Shown: piece by piece, positions 5,938 to 14,157 of the stretch
Layout of the letters: the number at the start of each line of letters is the position of its first letter
How positions within the stretch are numbered: the stretch's first letter is position 1
Source: an uncultured Lachnospiraceae bacterium
Lineage (GTDB): Bacteria > Bacillota > Clostridia > Lachnospirales > Lachnospiraceae
Direction: 5' to 3'
DNA: 16,154 bases
Assembly (NCBI GenBank): GCA_947382415.1
Contig: CANCYO010000061.1
Location: forward strand, 1-16,154
The notes under the pieces: model-generated
The model's input: the letters and a program-made list of their open reading frames with translations, nothing else
The model's database searches: none
Told to the model about the DNA's origin: nothing
Position numbers and translations under genes: made by a program

Positions 5938-7397
5938 AAATGAGGAAGACCGCAAAAAAGAGACTCTGTGTTTCTGCGTTATTGTCAGTATGTTTTATAG
6001 CGTTTGCCGGGGGATGTACTCCCCAGGAGAAGACCTTGCTGCTGGAGACCGGAGTTTGGGATGAAATCGGGGAGACTGTGGAATCCGAGGAGGATTTTAC
6101 AGTGAAAAAAATATACACCTATACCTATGACACGAGCTGGATGCTTGACAGAAGCGCTTCCATCAAAGGCTGCAAGGAGCATGAAATCCGAGTGATCGCG
6201 GCCGGGGGAGAGGGGAGCGGCGGCATCCCCGAGGGCAGACTGGTGGATTACCGTTATGGTTTTTATGATCTTCTGGGTCAGGAACAGACGCCCCGGGAAG
6301 AGCAGACGGGGAGCGGGGTGGCTGAGTTCTGGAGCCTTTGGCCCTGTGAGGTTCCTGCCGGGGAGGTGCAGGCACAGGTAAAAGAACAGGCGAATGGACA
6401 GGCAATAGGACAGCCGGAGCAGCCGGTGTATTATGCGGAACAGCTTCAGCTTTCCCCGGATGGGACCCAGATGCTGGTCTATGCCGGAGGAGAAGTCGGC
6501 GATGGCCGCCGCCGCTGCGTGTGGCTGTATGATTTTAGGACGGGAGAGCCGTGGCTTTTGTATCAGGGTACGAGAGACGACTGGTACAATCCTAGGGGAT
6601 CTTTTTCACCCGGGGGACAGTGGGTGACTTTTGATGTAGCCGGCGGCAAAAGCGGAGAGCGGGTGGTGATATACGACTGCCATAAGGAGCGGACTGCGGG
6701 CGACGTGGAGACAGAGTGGATTAAGCTGGACGGCCTGTCAAGGATTTATGTTCCGGATCAGACCCTGTTTCTGGCCAGAAATGCCTACACAAGAGTCTGG
6801 TCGGCCGAACTTTTTGATCTTTCCGGATATCCGGGACTTATCGGAATTATTGAAAACAAAGAATTTTCTCCGGAGGCTTTTGAGAGCTATAATCTGGGGG
6901 ATGGCGACGGGACAGGACATTTCATGAGTCAATATTATATGCGCGGAGAGTTGGCGGATACCATGCCGTATCTGCGGTATGAATTGGATATGGAGGAAAA
7001 CCGGCTCTATTATATGGAAAATTTCAGGAAGCTTCTGAGTATTGATATGGCGCAGGGCGACACGTCTGAAATAGCAGAGTTTGCCGATTGTGTTCTGGAT
7101 TTCCGGCGGCTGGATTCGGGGGAGATTCTGGCGCTGACGACGCAGGAAAGTCTGGAGAAATATGTGGTAAATATGGAGTATATCATGAACAGTCTGCCTG
7201 AGACACAGAATTTCTGGGATATCCGGTCTGTGGATCTGTATCTGTATTCGGTGGATGGGACGAGCGGACAACTTTTATACAAAAATCTGCAGCATGTGAT
7301 CAACATGGAGTATGACGCCGGGACAAGGCGTATCTTGTTGGAGACATATGATGACATGCTTCAGACGTCCCGGAAATGTATCGTGCTGGAGTTGTAG
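5934..7397 (+). CDS. Lipoprotein with beta-propeller-like (TolB/WD40-type) segments, coupled to the two-component system
   Basis: 487 residues from the ATG at 5934, which overlaps the kinase stop (ATGA) and follows GGGGGAAGG. The open frame extends upstream over the kinase gene, but that part is a shadow. The N-terminus has a lysine/arginine-rich start, a hydrophobic core and a lipobox ending AFAGGC, so Cys28 is the probable lipid attachment site and the protein should sit on the outer face of the membrane. Segments such as LQLSPDGTQMLVYAGG (about 171-186) and a second FSPGGQWVTFD (about 224-234) look like TolB/WD40-type beta-propeller strands. No catalytic residues are recognised. Being third in a tightly coupled operon suggests it serves the kinase as an accessory sensor or inhibitor (inference). 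No clear terminator follows. Confidence 0.75.
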   Translation: MKMRKTAKKRLCVSALLSVCFIAFAGGCTPQEKTLLLETGVWDEIGETVESEEDFTVKKIYTYTYDTSWMLDRSASIKGCKEHEIRVIAAGGEGSGGIPEGRLVDYRYGFYDLLGQEQTPREEQTGSGVAEFWSLWPCEVPAGEVQAQVKEQANGQAIGQPEQPVYYAEQLQLSPDGTQMLVYAGGEVGDGRRRCVWLYDFRTGEPWLLYQGTRDDWYNPRGSFSPGGQWVTFDVAGGKSGERVVIYDCHKERTAGDVETEWIKLDGLSRIYVPDQTLFLARNAYTRVWSAELFDLSGYPGLIGIIENKEFSPEAFESYNLGDGDGTGHFMSQYYMRGELADTMPYLRYELDMEENRLYYMENFRKLLSIDMAQGDTSEIAEFADCVLDFRRLDSGEILALTTQESLEKYVVNMEYIMNSLPETQNFWDIRSVDLYLYSVDGTSGQLLYKNLQHVINMEYDAGTRRILLETYDDMLQTSRKCIVLEL

Positions 7398-7507
7398 AAA
7401 AAATTGATTTAGGGTATTTGCAGTTTTGATATTCTGGTTTATCATTAGATCATACTAAGTTATACTGGGTTATATTGGAGCCATTAGGCGTATTGGAGGT
7501 TGATGCC

Positions 7508-10500
7508 ATGAATATCAAAAGAATGCTGGGATTGTGTCTGGCGGCGGTTCTCGCAGCAGAATCGCTGCCCCGGACTGCTGTATCTGTGCAGGCGGCGGAG
7601 CCTGTAGAGGAAATACAGATAACCGAGGAAGCTTTCCGGTGGGATGAGGAGGCAGGCTCTTTCGGTGGAGCGGACGCAGGGCTTGAGATACAGACCGCGT
7701 CCGTGGAAGGGGAGGGAGGCGTCTATCAGGAGGGCGCTTTTAGCGTACTCGGCGAATCCCTGTATCAGGAGGAGCTGCAGACCAGGCCTTTTGCGGCGGA
7801 GCGGGATCTGGCCGCTGCGGAGGAATATCTGTATCAGCAGTTATTGGCAAGGAAACAGTCCATAGATATAAGCGCGTATAATATAACGGTGTCTCAGGTG
7901 CGGGGATTTGTGTTTGGCGTGATCAATGACCATCCGGATCTATACTTTGCCAGAAGCAGCTTTCGTTATTCTTACAGTGGGGAAAAGGTGCTCAGCGTCA
8001 CCGTGGAGTACATAGAGGGCTGTGACGACGAGGCGTTTCAGAGTGCGTTGGATGATGCGCTGTCTGTGGTGGACGAGAAGATGAGCGAGCTGGAGAAGGC
8101 CATTGCGCTGCACGATTATCTGGCGGCCAACTGCGGGTATGATTATGAGAACTATCTGAACAATTCCATACCTGTGCAGTCCTATTCGGCTTACGGTGCG
8201 CTGGTGAACCGGCTGGCGGTGTGTCAGGGGTATGCGCTGGCCTATAAGTTGCTGTGCAATAAAGTCGGCATCGAGTGTTTTATGGTGACCAGCGACAAGA
8301 TGAATCATGCATGGAATCTGATCCGGCTGGGCGAAAGTTATTATCAGGTGGATGTCACATGGGATGACCCTGTGTGGGACAGTCTGGGACTGGCAAGGCA
8401 TGTGAATATGTTTGTAAGCGACGAGGCCTTCGGTCAGCCCAGAGGAGGAAGCAGCCAGAACCATCACGACTGGACGATCACAAAGGGGAGCGAGACGGTG
8501 GATCTGAAGGCGGAGGACAGCCGTTATGACGAGGCGTTCTGGGTGGACTGCAAATCGCCGCTGATCCTGAACGACGGCATGTGCTATTATATCGGAAGCA
8601 GTGACAGTTTTGGCAGCCGCGCCGGCATCCACAGGAGGAGTATGTCCGATCTGACTGCTCCGTCGTCTGTGGTTCTGGACAATATCGGTACATGGCCCAG
8701 CAGCGGGGGCGGATATTGGAGCGGCGCCTACTCGGGGCTGTTTTGTGTTGGAGACAGACTGTATTATAACACACCTTATAAAATCTGCAGTATTTCCATG
8801 GAGGGAGGCGATCCCAGAGAGGAGACGGCAGATCTGTCTTCCGACGGGGCTTATGTCTACGGAAGCGCTTTGTGTCAGTGGAAGGTATTGTATGTGCTGC
8901 ATGAGTCGCCGAACAAAAGCGGTCCGGAGACTGTATTGGAGGCCGCTGTTGACATTGGTAAAAGGCAATTGAATGCTCCCGTTTTCGAGCCCGGATCAGG
9001 TACCGTCGATCAGGGGGAGAGCGTGAGTCTCAGGGCGGCGAAGGGTAAAATCTACTATACGGTCAATGGGGAGATGCCCGTGGTTGGGGCGGAGCATACC
9101 AGCCTGTACACGTCTCCGATTGTCATTGACCGGGATATGACCATCAGGGCCGTAGCCGTATCGGATATGCCTGAGTTTGCGGACAGTAAAGTGGTGGAGG
9201 CCCAGTATACGGCCTGCATCAATCAGTTGACATTAGCGTCTGAATCCCTGACGCTGGTGAAGGGCGATGTGAAGGCGCTGGATGTCACACAGCTTCCCAC
9301 CACGAAAACGCAGGAGGAACTTGTCTGGGAATCCTCGGATCCTAATGTGGCGTCCGTGGATGAGAACGGTGTGATCAGTGCGCTGGAGGCAGGCACGGCC
9401 GTTGTGACGGCATCCGTAACAGATCATAAGGGACGTCCGGTAGAGGCTCAGTGTGAGGTCAGGGTGGTAACGTCTCTCGATGATGTGAGATACCGCGTGG
9501 TCTTTGAGGGGTGGAATGGCAGTGTGGTAAAGACTGAGGAAGTTGCGCCCGGCGGAAGCGCCAGCGCCCCTGATCTTGTGGCCCCCGAGGGGTATGAGTT
9601 TACCGGTTGGGAGGGAAGTTATGAGAATGTCCGGCAGGATGTGGTCATAAGGGCACAGTACCGGGCCCTGACATATACAATTGTCTATGAGACGGACGGA
9701 GGCCTGAACGCTACGGATAATCCTGCAGAATATACAATAGAGACTCCCACCGTTATCCTGCGGCCCGCCTATGGCAGAGCAGGCTTTGAATTTGCAGGCT
9801 GGTACAGGGATGAGGCACTCACGGACGGACCGGTCACAACCATAGAAAAGGGCAGTACGGGAGATAGGATACTTTATGCAAAGTGGCGGGACGAGAGAGG
9901 CCTGTGGCTTAAGTCCGAGGGCGCTGCCGAAGATTATGTCATTGAGGATCAGCTTTATACCGGAAAGGCGGTCAAACCCGCGGTGGAGGTCTATTACGGC
10001 GGCACACTCTTAAAGGCAGGCAGGGATTACAGCATCAGTTATAAAAATAATACCGCGGCCAATCATCTGGAGACGGATGCGGAACGTGCAAAAGCTCCCA
10101 CGGTTTTGATCAGGGGAAAGGGGAATTATACCGGAACCATTGATAAGACTTTTAAGATTCTGCGCAAAAGTATCGCGGACGACGATATTCAGAGCGATAA
10201 TCTGGCGGCGGCATATAACGGCAGAGAGATCCAGCCGGTACCCGTCCTGAAATGGAATGGGAAGAAGCTTTCTGCCAAAAAGGATTTTATCGTGCAGTAT
10301 CCGGAGGCCGGCAGTCGCGGCGAGAGCGGTTCCAGTGTCTATCCGGCGCCTGGCAGCTATCAGGTTCTGATAACAGGCTGCGGCAGTTTTACCGGAACAA
10401 GGACTCTGACATTGACCATCGCGGATCCGGGAAATGAGGTTCTGATGAGTAAGGTCAAGGCCGCCAAAATACCGGATCAATCTTACACGGGTCAGCCCAT

Positions 10501-11740
10501 AGTGCCTGACACGGGTCTGTTTGCGCTGTCCTGTCAGAAAGAAGCTCTGGTATTTGGCCGGGACTTTACGGCGGCTCTCGCTGCAGGGGACGACGGAATA
10601 TCGGTGGGCACCCACTCGATGATCCTGACAGGACAGGGAAAGTATGTGGGAGAGAAGAGAGTGACCTTCCGGATCAAAGGCATCTCTATGAGTACGGCAC
10701 AGATAGATATGGCTCCTGCCCTTACCTACAGCGGCGAGGCTCTGGAATTTGATTCCGGGGCGGCGGAGGGAGCAGCCGGCAGGATTGCGGTCACGGACAG
10801 TGAGGGCAGGAGGCTTACGGAAGGCAGGGATTACACGCTGTCTTACAGCAACAACCGCAATGTGGGAACCGCAAAATTAAAAATTACCGGTATGGGCCGT
10901 TATAGCGGAACCGTGACAAAATCCTTCAAGATCACAGCCTGCCCGTTAAGCGAGGGAAGCGCCGGTATCACAGCCCAAATTGCAGGGGGAAATTTGCAGC
11001 CCTATGAGGCGGGCGGCGCGAAGCCGAAGGTAAAGATTGCTTTCGATGGCAGAGAACTTGTGGAAGGAACGGATTACACGCTGAGTTATGCCAATAATAC
11101 ATCCGTCACGGAGACCGGGAGCAAAGAGCCTGCCGTCATCGTGAAGGGAAAGAAGAATTTCTCCGGCAGCAGGCGGCTGAGTTTCCGCATTGTCAGACAG
11201 CAGTTGTCTGAAGTTACCGTAACCGCGCCGGATCTGGAGGAGAACGCCAAAGCAGGAAAATTTATGAGCAAGCCTGTGCTCACAGATCGAAACGGCAGGA
11301 AACTCAGGGCGGGAACCGATTATGAGAAGAGTTTTGTCTATCTGGATGAAAACGGCAGGGAATTGAAGAAAACAGACACGGTACCGGCAGGTTCCGTGGT
11401 GACTGTGGTGATAACCGGAAAAGGAAATTATATGGGAACTGCCCGGACTACTTTCCGTATTGTCTCAAAGGGCAGGAATATTTCCAAGGCGTCGGTGAAG
11501 GTCAATCGGAAGCTTTATTACACCGGAGAGAAGATCACGCTGTCGAAGTCCGATCTCACGGTAAAGATCGGACAGACGGCGCTTTCGGAGTCTGATTATG
11601 AGATTGTGGAGAGCAGCTATGTCAACAATCTGAAGAAGGGAACGGCCAGAGTCACCATCCGTGGCAAAGGACAGTACGGCGGGACCAAACAGGTGAAATT
11701 CAGTATTTTATCGCAGATCATGAAGTGGTGGGAGCGGTGA
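7508..11740 (+). CDS. Large secreted transglutaminase-like surface protein with Ig-like, InlB and Ig-type repeat domains
   Basis: 1410 residues. The ATG at 7508 has GGAGGT (7495-7500) seven bases upstream; an in-frame TTG at 7475 lacks this. The signal peptide covers about 1-30 and ends in VSVQAAE. The transglutaminase-core domain is at about 80-310, with the triad Cys239 (AVCQGYA), His267 (NHAWN) and Asp282 (VDVTWDD). There follows a region I do not recognise, a chitobiase-C-terminal-like segment (about 490-570), a BIG2 Ig-like domain (about 570-655, with WESSDPNVASVDENGVI), two InlB B-type repeats (about 660-795, with GYEFTGWEG and FEFAGWYRD), and seven degenerate repeats of about 75-85 residues. 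The repeats follow the pattern YTG...L..GxDY..SY.NN...GxGNYTGT...F.I (about 811-1402). The chain ends MKWWER with no LPxTG motif. The family may cleave or cross-link protein or peptidoglycan amide bonds outside the cell; the substrate is unknown. Confidence 0.88.
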   Translation: MNIKRMLGLCLAAVLAAESLPRTAVSVQAAEPVEEIQITEEAFRWDEEAGSFGGADAGLEIQTASVEGEGGVYQEGAFSVLGESLYQEELQTRPFAAERDLAAAEEYLYQQLLARKQSIDISAYNITVSQVRGFVFGVINDHPDLYFARSSFRYSYSGEKVLSVTVEYIEGCDDEAFQSALDDALSVVDEKMSELEKAIALHDYLAANCGYDYENYLNNSIPVQSYSAYGALVNRLAVCQGYALAYKLLCNKVGIECFMVTSDKMNHAWNLIRLGESYYQVDVTWDDPVWDSLGLARHVNMFVSDEAFGQPRGGSSQNHHDWTITKGSETVDLKAEDSRYDEAFWVDCKSPLILNDGMCYYIGSSDSFGSRAGIHRRSMSDLTAPSSVVLDNIGTWPSSGGGYWSGAYSGLFCVGDRLYYNTPYKICSISMEGGDPREETADLSSDGAYVYGSALCQWKVLYVLHESPNKSGPETVLEAAVDIGKRQLNAPVFEPGSGTVDQGESVSLRAAKGKIYYTVNGEMPVVGAEHTSLYTSPIVIDRDMTIRAVAVSDMPEFADSKVVEAQYTACINQLTLASESLTLVKGDVKALDVTQLPTTKTQEELVWESSDPNVASVDENGVISALEAGTAVVTASVTDHKGRPVEAQCEVRVVTSLDDVRYRVVFEGWNGSVVKTEEVAPGGSASAPDLVAPEGYEFTGWEGSYENVRQDVVIRAQYRALTYTIVYETDGGLNATDNPAEYTIETPTVILRPAYGRAGFEFAGWYRDEALTDGPVTTIEKGSTGDRILYAKWRDERGLWLKSEGAAEDYVIEDQLYTGKAVKPAVEVYYGGTLLKAGRDYSISYKNNTAANHLETDAERAKAPTVLIRGKGNYTGTIDKTFKILRKSIADDDIQSDNLAAAYNGREIQPVPVLKWNGKKLSAKKDFIVQYPEAGSRGESGSSVYPAPGSYQVLITGCGSFTGTRTLTLTIADPGNEVLMSKVKAAKIPDQSYTGQPIVPDTGLFALSCQKEALVFGRDFTAALAAGDDGISVGTHSMILTGQGKYVGEKRVTFRIKGISMSTAQIDMAPALTYSGEALEFDSGAAEGAAGRIAVTDSEGRRLTEGRDYTLSYSNNRNVGTAKLKITGMGRYSGTVTKSFKITACPLSEGSAGITAQIAGGNLQPYEAGGAKPKVKIAFDGRELVEGTDYTLSYANNTSVTETGSKEPAVIVKGKKNFSGSRRLSFRIVRQQLSEVTVTAPDLEENAKAGKFMSKPVLTDRNGRKLRAGTDYEKSFVYLDENGRELKKTDTVPAGSVVTVVITGKGNYMGTARTTFRIVSKGRNISKASVKVNRKLYYTGEKITLSKSDLTVKIGQTALSESDYEIVESSYVNNLKKGTARVTIRGKGQYGGTKQVKFSILSQIMKWWER

Positions 11741-11771
11741 GACTGGTGGTGCGATCGTAGAATATCAATGG

Positions 11772-11801
11772 TTGTACGATTATGATAATATGTGTTATAA
11801 T
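11772..11801 (+). promoter_or_regulatory. Predicted trpS promoter with extended -10
   Basis: TTGTAC (11772-11777) is followed after 18 nt by TATAAT (11796-11801), preceded by TG in the extended -10 position (TGTTATAAT). The -35 overlaps one arm of a 6-bp inverted repeat, ATCGTA (11754-11759) with TACGAT (11775-11780), a possible operator. The leader of about 75 nt contains a GCCCG/CGGGC hairpin (11850-11865) five bases before the ribosome binding site GGGAG (11870-11874). Confidence 0.6.
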
Positions 11802-11881
11802 ACCTGTATTTGAAACAAGGCGGATCGGATCTGTTTTACCGGTCTGAGGGCCCGTGGGAGCGGGCAGATGGGAGTAAATAT

Positions 11882-12970
11882 ATGGATAAAATTATTTTGA
11901 CCGGAGACAGACCCACGGGGAGACTGCATGTAGGACATTATGTGGGATCTCTGCGCAGGCGTGTGGAGCTGCAGAACTCCGGGGAGTATCAGAAGACCTT
12001 TATCATGATCGCAGACGCCCAGGCGCTTACCGATAATATCGAAAATCCTGAGAAGGTGCGTCAGAATATCATAGAGGTGGCGCTGGATTATATGTCCTGC
12101 GGGCTTGATCCGGAGAAATCTACTTTGTTTATTCAGTCTCAGATATCCGAGTTGTGCGAGCTGACCTTTTATTATATGGATCTGGTGACTGTGGCCAGGC
12201 TGCAGCGCAATCCTACCGTGAAGAGTGAGATTCAGATGCGCAATTTTGAGGCCAGCATTCCCGTGGGATTTTTCACCTATCCTATCAGTCAGGCCGCCGA
12301 TATCACGGCGTTTAAGGCGACTACGGTGCCTGTGGGCGGCGATCAGCTTCCCATGATCGAGCAGACGAGGGAGATCGTCCACAAGTTCAACACGGTATAT
12401 GCGCCCGTGCTTGTGGAGCCCAAAGCGCTGCTTCCAGAGAATGAGGCCTGTCAGCGTCTGCCCGGTATCGACGGCAAGGCAAAGATGAGCAAATCTCTGG
12501 GAAACTGTATTTATCTGGCGGATTCCGCCGATGAGGTTCGCACCAAGATCATGAGTATGTATACGGATCCCCTGCATCTGCAGGTCAGCGATCCCGGCCA
12601 TCTGGAGGGCAATACCGTATTTACCTATCTGGATGCGTTCTGCAGGGATGAGCATTTTGAGCGCTATCTTCCTGATTACGCCAATCTTGACGAGCTGAAG
12701 GCCCATTATCAGCGTGGGGGCCTGGGTGATGTGAAGGTCAAGAAATTCCTGAACAATGTGATGCAGGAGACGTTAGAGCCCATCCGCAATCGCAGAAAAG
12801 AGCTGGAGAAGGATATTCCGGCTGTCTACGAGGTGCTGAGAAAGGGCAGCGACGCGGCCAGAGAGGTGGCGGCGCAGACGCTGTCGGATGTGAAGTCCGC
12901 CATGCGGATCAATTATTTTGAGGATGCGGAGCTGATCCGCACCCAGAGTGAGAAATATGAAGGGCAGTAA
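11882..12970 (+). CDS. trpS: Tryptophanyl-tRNA synthetase
   Basis: 362 residues from the ATG at 11882, chosen because GGGAG lies seven bases upstream and family members begin with a sequence like MDKIILTGDRPTG. It charges tRNA-Trp with tryptophan using ATP in the cytoplasm. It is a class I synthetase. The HIGH-type signature is LHVGHYVG (about 15-22), the KMSKS loop is GKAKMSKSLGN (about 199-209), and the catalytic-domain segment between them includes RNPTVKSEIQMRNFEASIP and GGDQLPMIEQTREIVHKFN. It is slightly longer than the usual 330-340 residues because of a charged C-terminal tail ending in a SEKYEGQ segment. The strong promoter upstream leaves no room for a T-box leader, so tRNA-sensing regulation is not seen here. 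The next gene starts 20 bases after the stop and may be co-transcribed. Confidence 0.97.
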   Translation: MDKIILTGDRPTGRLHVGHYVGSLRRRVELQNSGEYQKTFIMIADAQALTDNIENPEKVRQNIIEVALDYMSCGLDPEKSTLFIQSQISELCELTFYYMDLVTVARLQRNPTVKSEIQMRNFEASIPVGFFTYPISQAADITAFKATTVPVGGDQLPMIEQTREIVHKFNTVYAPVLVEPKALLPENEACQRLPGIDGKAKMSKSLGNCIYLADSADEVRTKIMSMYTDPLHLQVSDPGHLEGNTVFTYLDAFCRDEHFERYLPDYANLDELKAHYQRGGLGDVKVKKFLNNVMQETLEPIRNRRKELEKDIPAVYEVLRKGSDAAREVAAQTLSDVKSAMRINYFEDAELIRTQSEKYEGQ

Positions 12971-12990
12971 AGTTTGGGGAGCAGATCGAT

Positions 12991-14115
12991 ATGAGCGGTA
13001 AGGAAAAAGCCAGGGGCGGATTCGTGTTTGCTGTGGCGGTGATTCTTCTGGCGGCGATCGCGGGTGTGGCAGCGGCTGCATGGTGGATTACGGGAGTATT
13101 CGCAGGGCAGGGAATCGAGTTTGTAGAGGAGACGGGGGTACCATCCTCCGGACGGATCTGTCTGTATGGCGAGGAGCATGGCCGGCAGGCGATTCTGGAT
13201 CGGGAGATAGAAATCTGGAATACGCATTATCATGAGGATGGTATGAGGGATCTGTTTGTGGAGCTTCCGTATTACACCGCGCAGTGGCTGAATCTCTGGA
13301 TGCAGGCGGACGATGATGAGATTCTGGAGACAATATATGCTGATTGGGACGGGACGGCCGTGCATGTGCAGGAGACTCTGGAGTTTTACCGGAGTATCAA
13401 GAGAGACTGCCCGGAGACTGTCTTCCACGGAACGGATGTGGGACATCAGTATGACACCACCGGAGCGCGGTATCTGGAATATCTTGTGTCCGTGGGGCAG
13501 GAGGATTCTGAACAGTATCTGCTGGCGAAGGAGAATATCGAGCAGGGCAGGTATTATTACAAACATGGGGATAATTCCTACCGAGAGACGAAGATGACAG
13601 AAAATTTTGTACGGGAATTTGACGGATTGGCTGACCGGGATGTGATGGGGATTTATGGGTCTGCCCATACCGGTACGGAGGCCATGGAGTATTCTGAGGG
13701 CAGGATTCCCTGTATGGCCAATCAGTTGAAGCAGCGTTATGGGGACGCTTTGAGCTCTGAGAATCTGATTCTTTCTGTCCGAAGCGATGTGAAGCCGGAG
13801 CGGACGGATGTGATAGAGGTTGGCGGGAAGGGGTATGAGGCTGCTTATTTTGGTCAGATGGATCTGTCCTGGTTTTCGGAGGATATGCAGTACAGGGAAT
13901 TCTGGCGTCTGGAAAACGCGTATGATGATTTTAAGGATAAAGCTGCTACCGGCAATGTGCTGCCCTATGACAATTATCCCATGGAGGTGCAGGAGGGGCA
14001 GATATTTGTCATTGATTACCATTATACAGATGGGTCTGTGGTGCGGGAGTATCACCGCGCAGACGGCAGCACCTGGCAGGGAAGCCCTGCCACGGTGCAG
14101 TTTCAGGCGGAATGA
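12991..14115 (+). CDS. Membrane-anchored EreA/ChaN/TIKI-like fold protein
   Basis: 374 residues. The ATG has GGGGAG (12976-12981) nine bases upstream. One hydrophobic segment at about 11-36 is a membrane anchor or uncleaved signal, and the rest is predicted extracellular. The folded part carries motifs of the erythromycin-esterase/ChaN/TraB (TIKI) superfamily: RICLYGEEHG with Glu61, Glu62 and His63, then RDLFVELP with Glu91, then an HGTDVGHQY segment, and later GIYGSAHTG with His226. In that superfamily conserved Glu and His residues form a metal or haem site or a hydrolase centre. I cannot say which activity applies. It follows trpS by 20 bases on the same strand, probably only by read-through, as nothing links it to tryptophan metabolism. 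It ends against the converging MATE gene. The fold assignment rests on motifs read by eye. Confidence 0.65.
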   Translation: MSGKEKARGGFVFAVAVILLAAIAGVAAAAWWITGVFAGQGIEFVEETGVPSSGRICLYGEEHGRQAILDREIEIWNTHYHEDGMRDLFVELPYYTAQWLNLWMQADDDEILETIYADWDGTAVHVQETLEFYRSIKRDCPETVFHGTDVGHQYDTTGARYLEYLVSVGQEDSEQYLLAKENIEQGRYYYKHGDNSYRETKMTENFVREFDGLADRDVMGIYGSAHTGTEAMEYSEGRIPCMANQLKQRYGDALSSENLILSVRSDVKPERTDVIEVGGKGYEAAYFGQMDLSWFSEDMQYREFWRLENAYDDFKDKAATGNVLPYDNYPMEVQEGQIFVIDYHYTDGSVVREYHRADGSTWQGSPATVQFQAE

Positions 14116-14157
14116 TTCGGGCGAGCTGCTTTAGACGGACTGATTCAGGCGGACTGA
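14102..14157. repeat. Four-copy tandem 14-nt repeat across the ends of two converging genes
   Basis: The copies are TTCAGGCGGAATGA (14102-14115), TTCGGGCGAGCTGC (14116-14129), TTTAGACGGACTGA (14130-14143) and TTCAGGCGGACTGA (14144-14157). The first and last differ at one base. The first copy supplies the TGA stop of the plus-strand gene, and the last supplies the stop of the MATE gene on the minus strand (TCA at 14145-14147). It occupies the whole 29-nt gap, and no convincing terminator hairpin is present. Confidence 0.7.

Noticed and set aside
4333..5955. 540-codon open frame on the minus strand opposite the histidine kinase
   Set aside because: It is antisense to a kinase with all catalytic motifs. 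Its composition is rich in His, Pro, Arg and Leu, as expected for a shadow of GC-rich coding sequence.
7400..7432. AAAATTG/CAGTTTT hairpin after the lipoprotein gene as terminator
   Set aside because: The stem is seven pairs, almost all A-U, with a 14-base loop. It is not convincing, so read-through into the transglutaminase gene remains possible.
7940..8968. 342-codon minus-strand frame opposite the transglutaminase domain
   Set aside because: It is a shadow of a well-supported gene, with no recognisable domain and no ribosome binding site.
11810..11881. In-frame N-terminal extension of trpS from a TTG, or a Trp-rich leader peptide
   Set aside because: The extension has no ribosome binding site, overlaps the leader hairpin, and contains only one Trp codon. 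Family members start at the later ATG.
12913..14055. 380-codon minus-strand frame opposite the EreA/ChaN-like gene
   Set aside because: The plus frame has a ribosome binding site, a membrane anchor and family motifs. The minus frame has none of these.
14102..14157. The tandem repeat as a CRISPR-like array
   Set aside because: The units are only 14 nt and abut directly without spacers.
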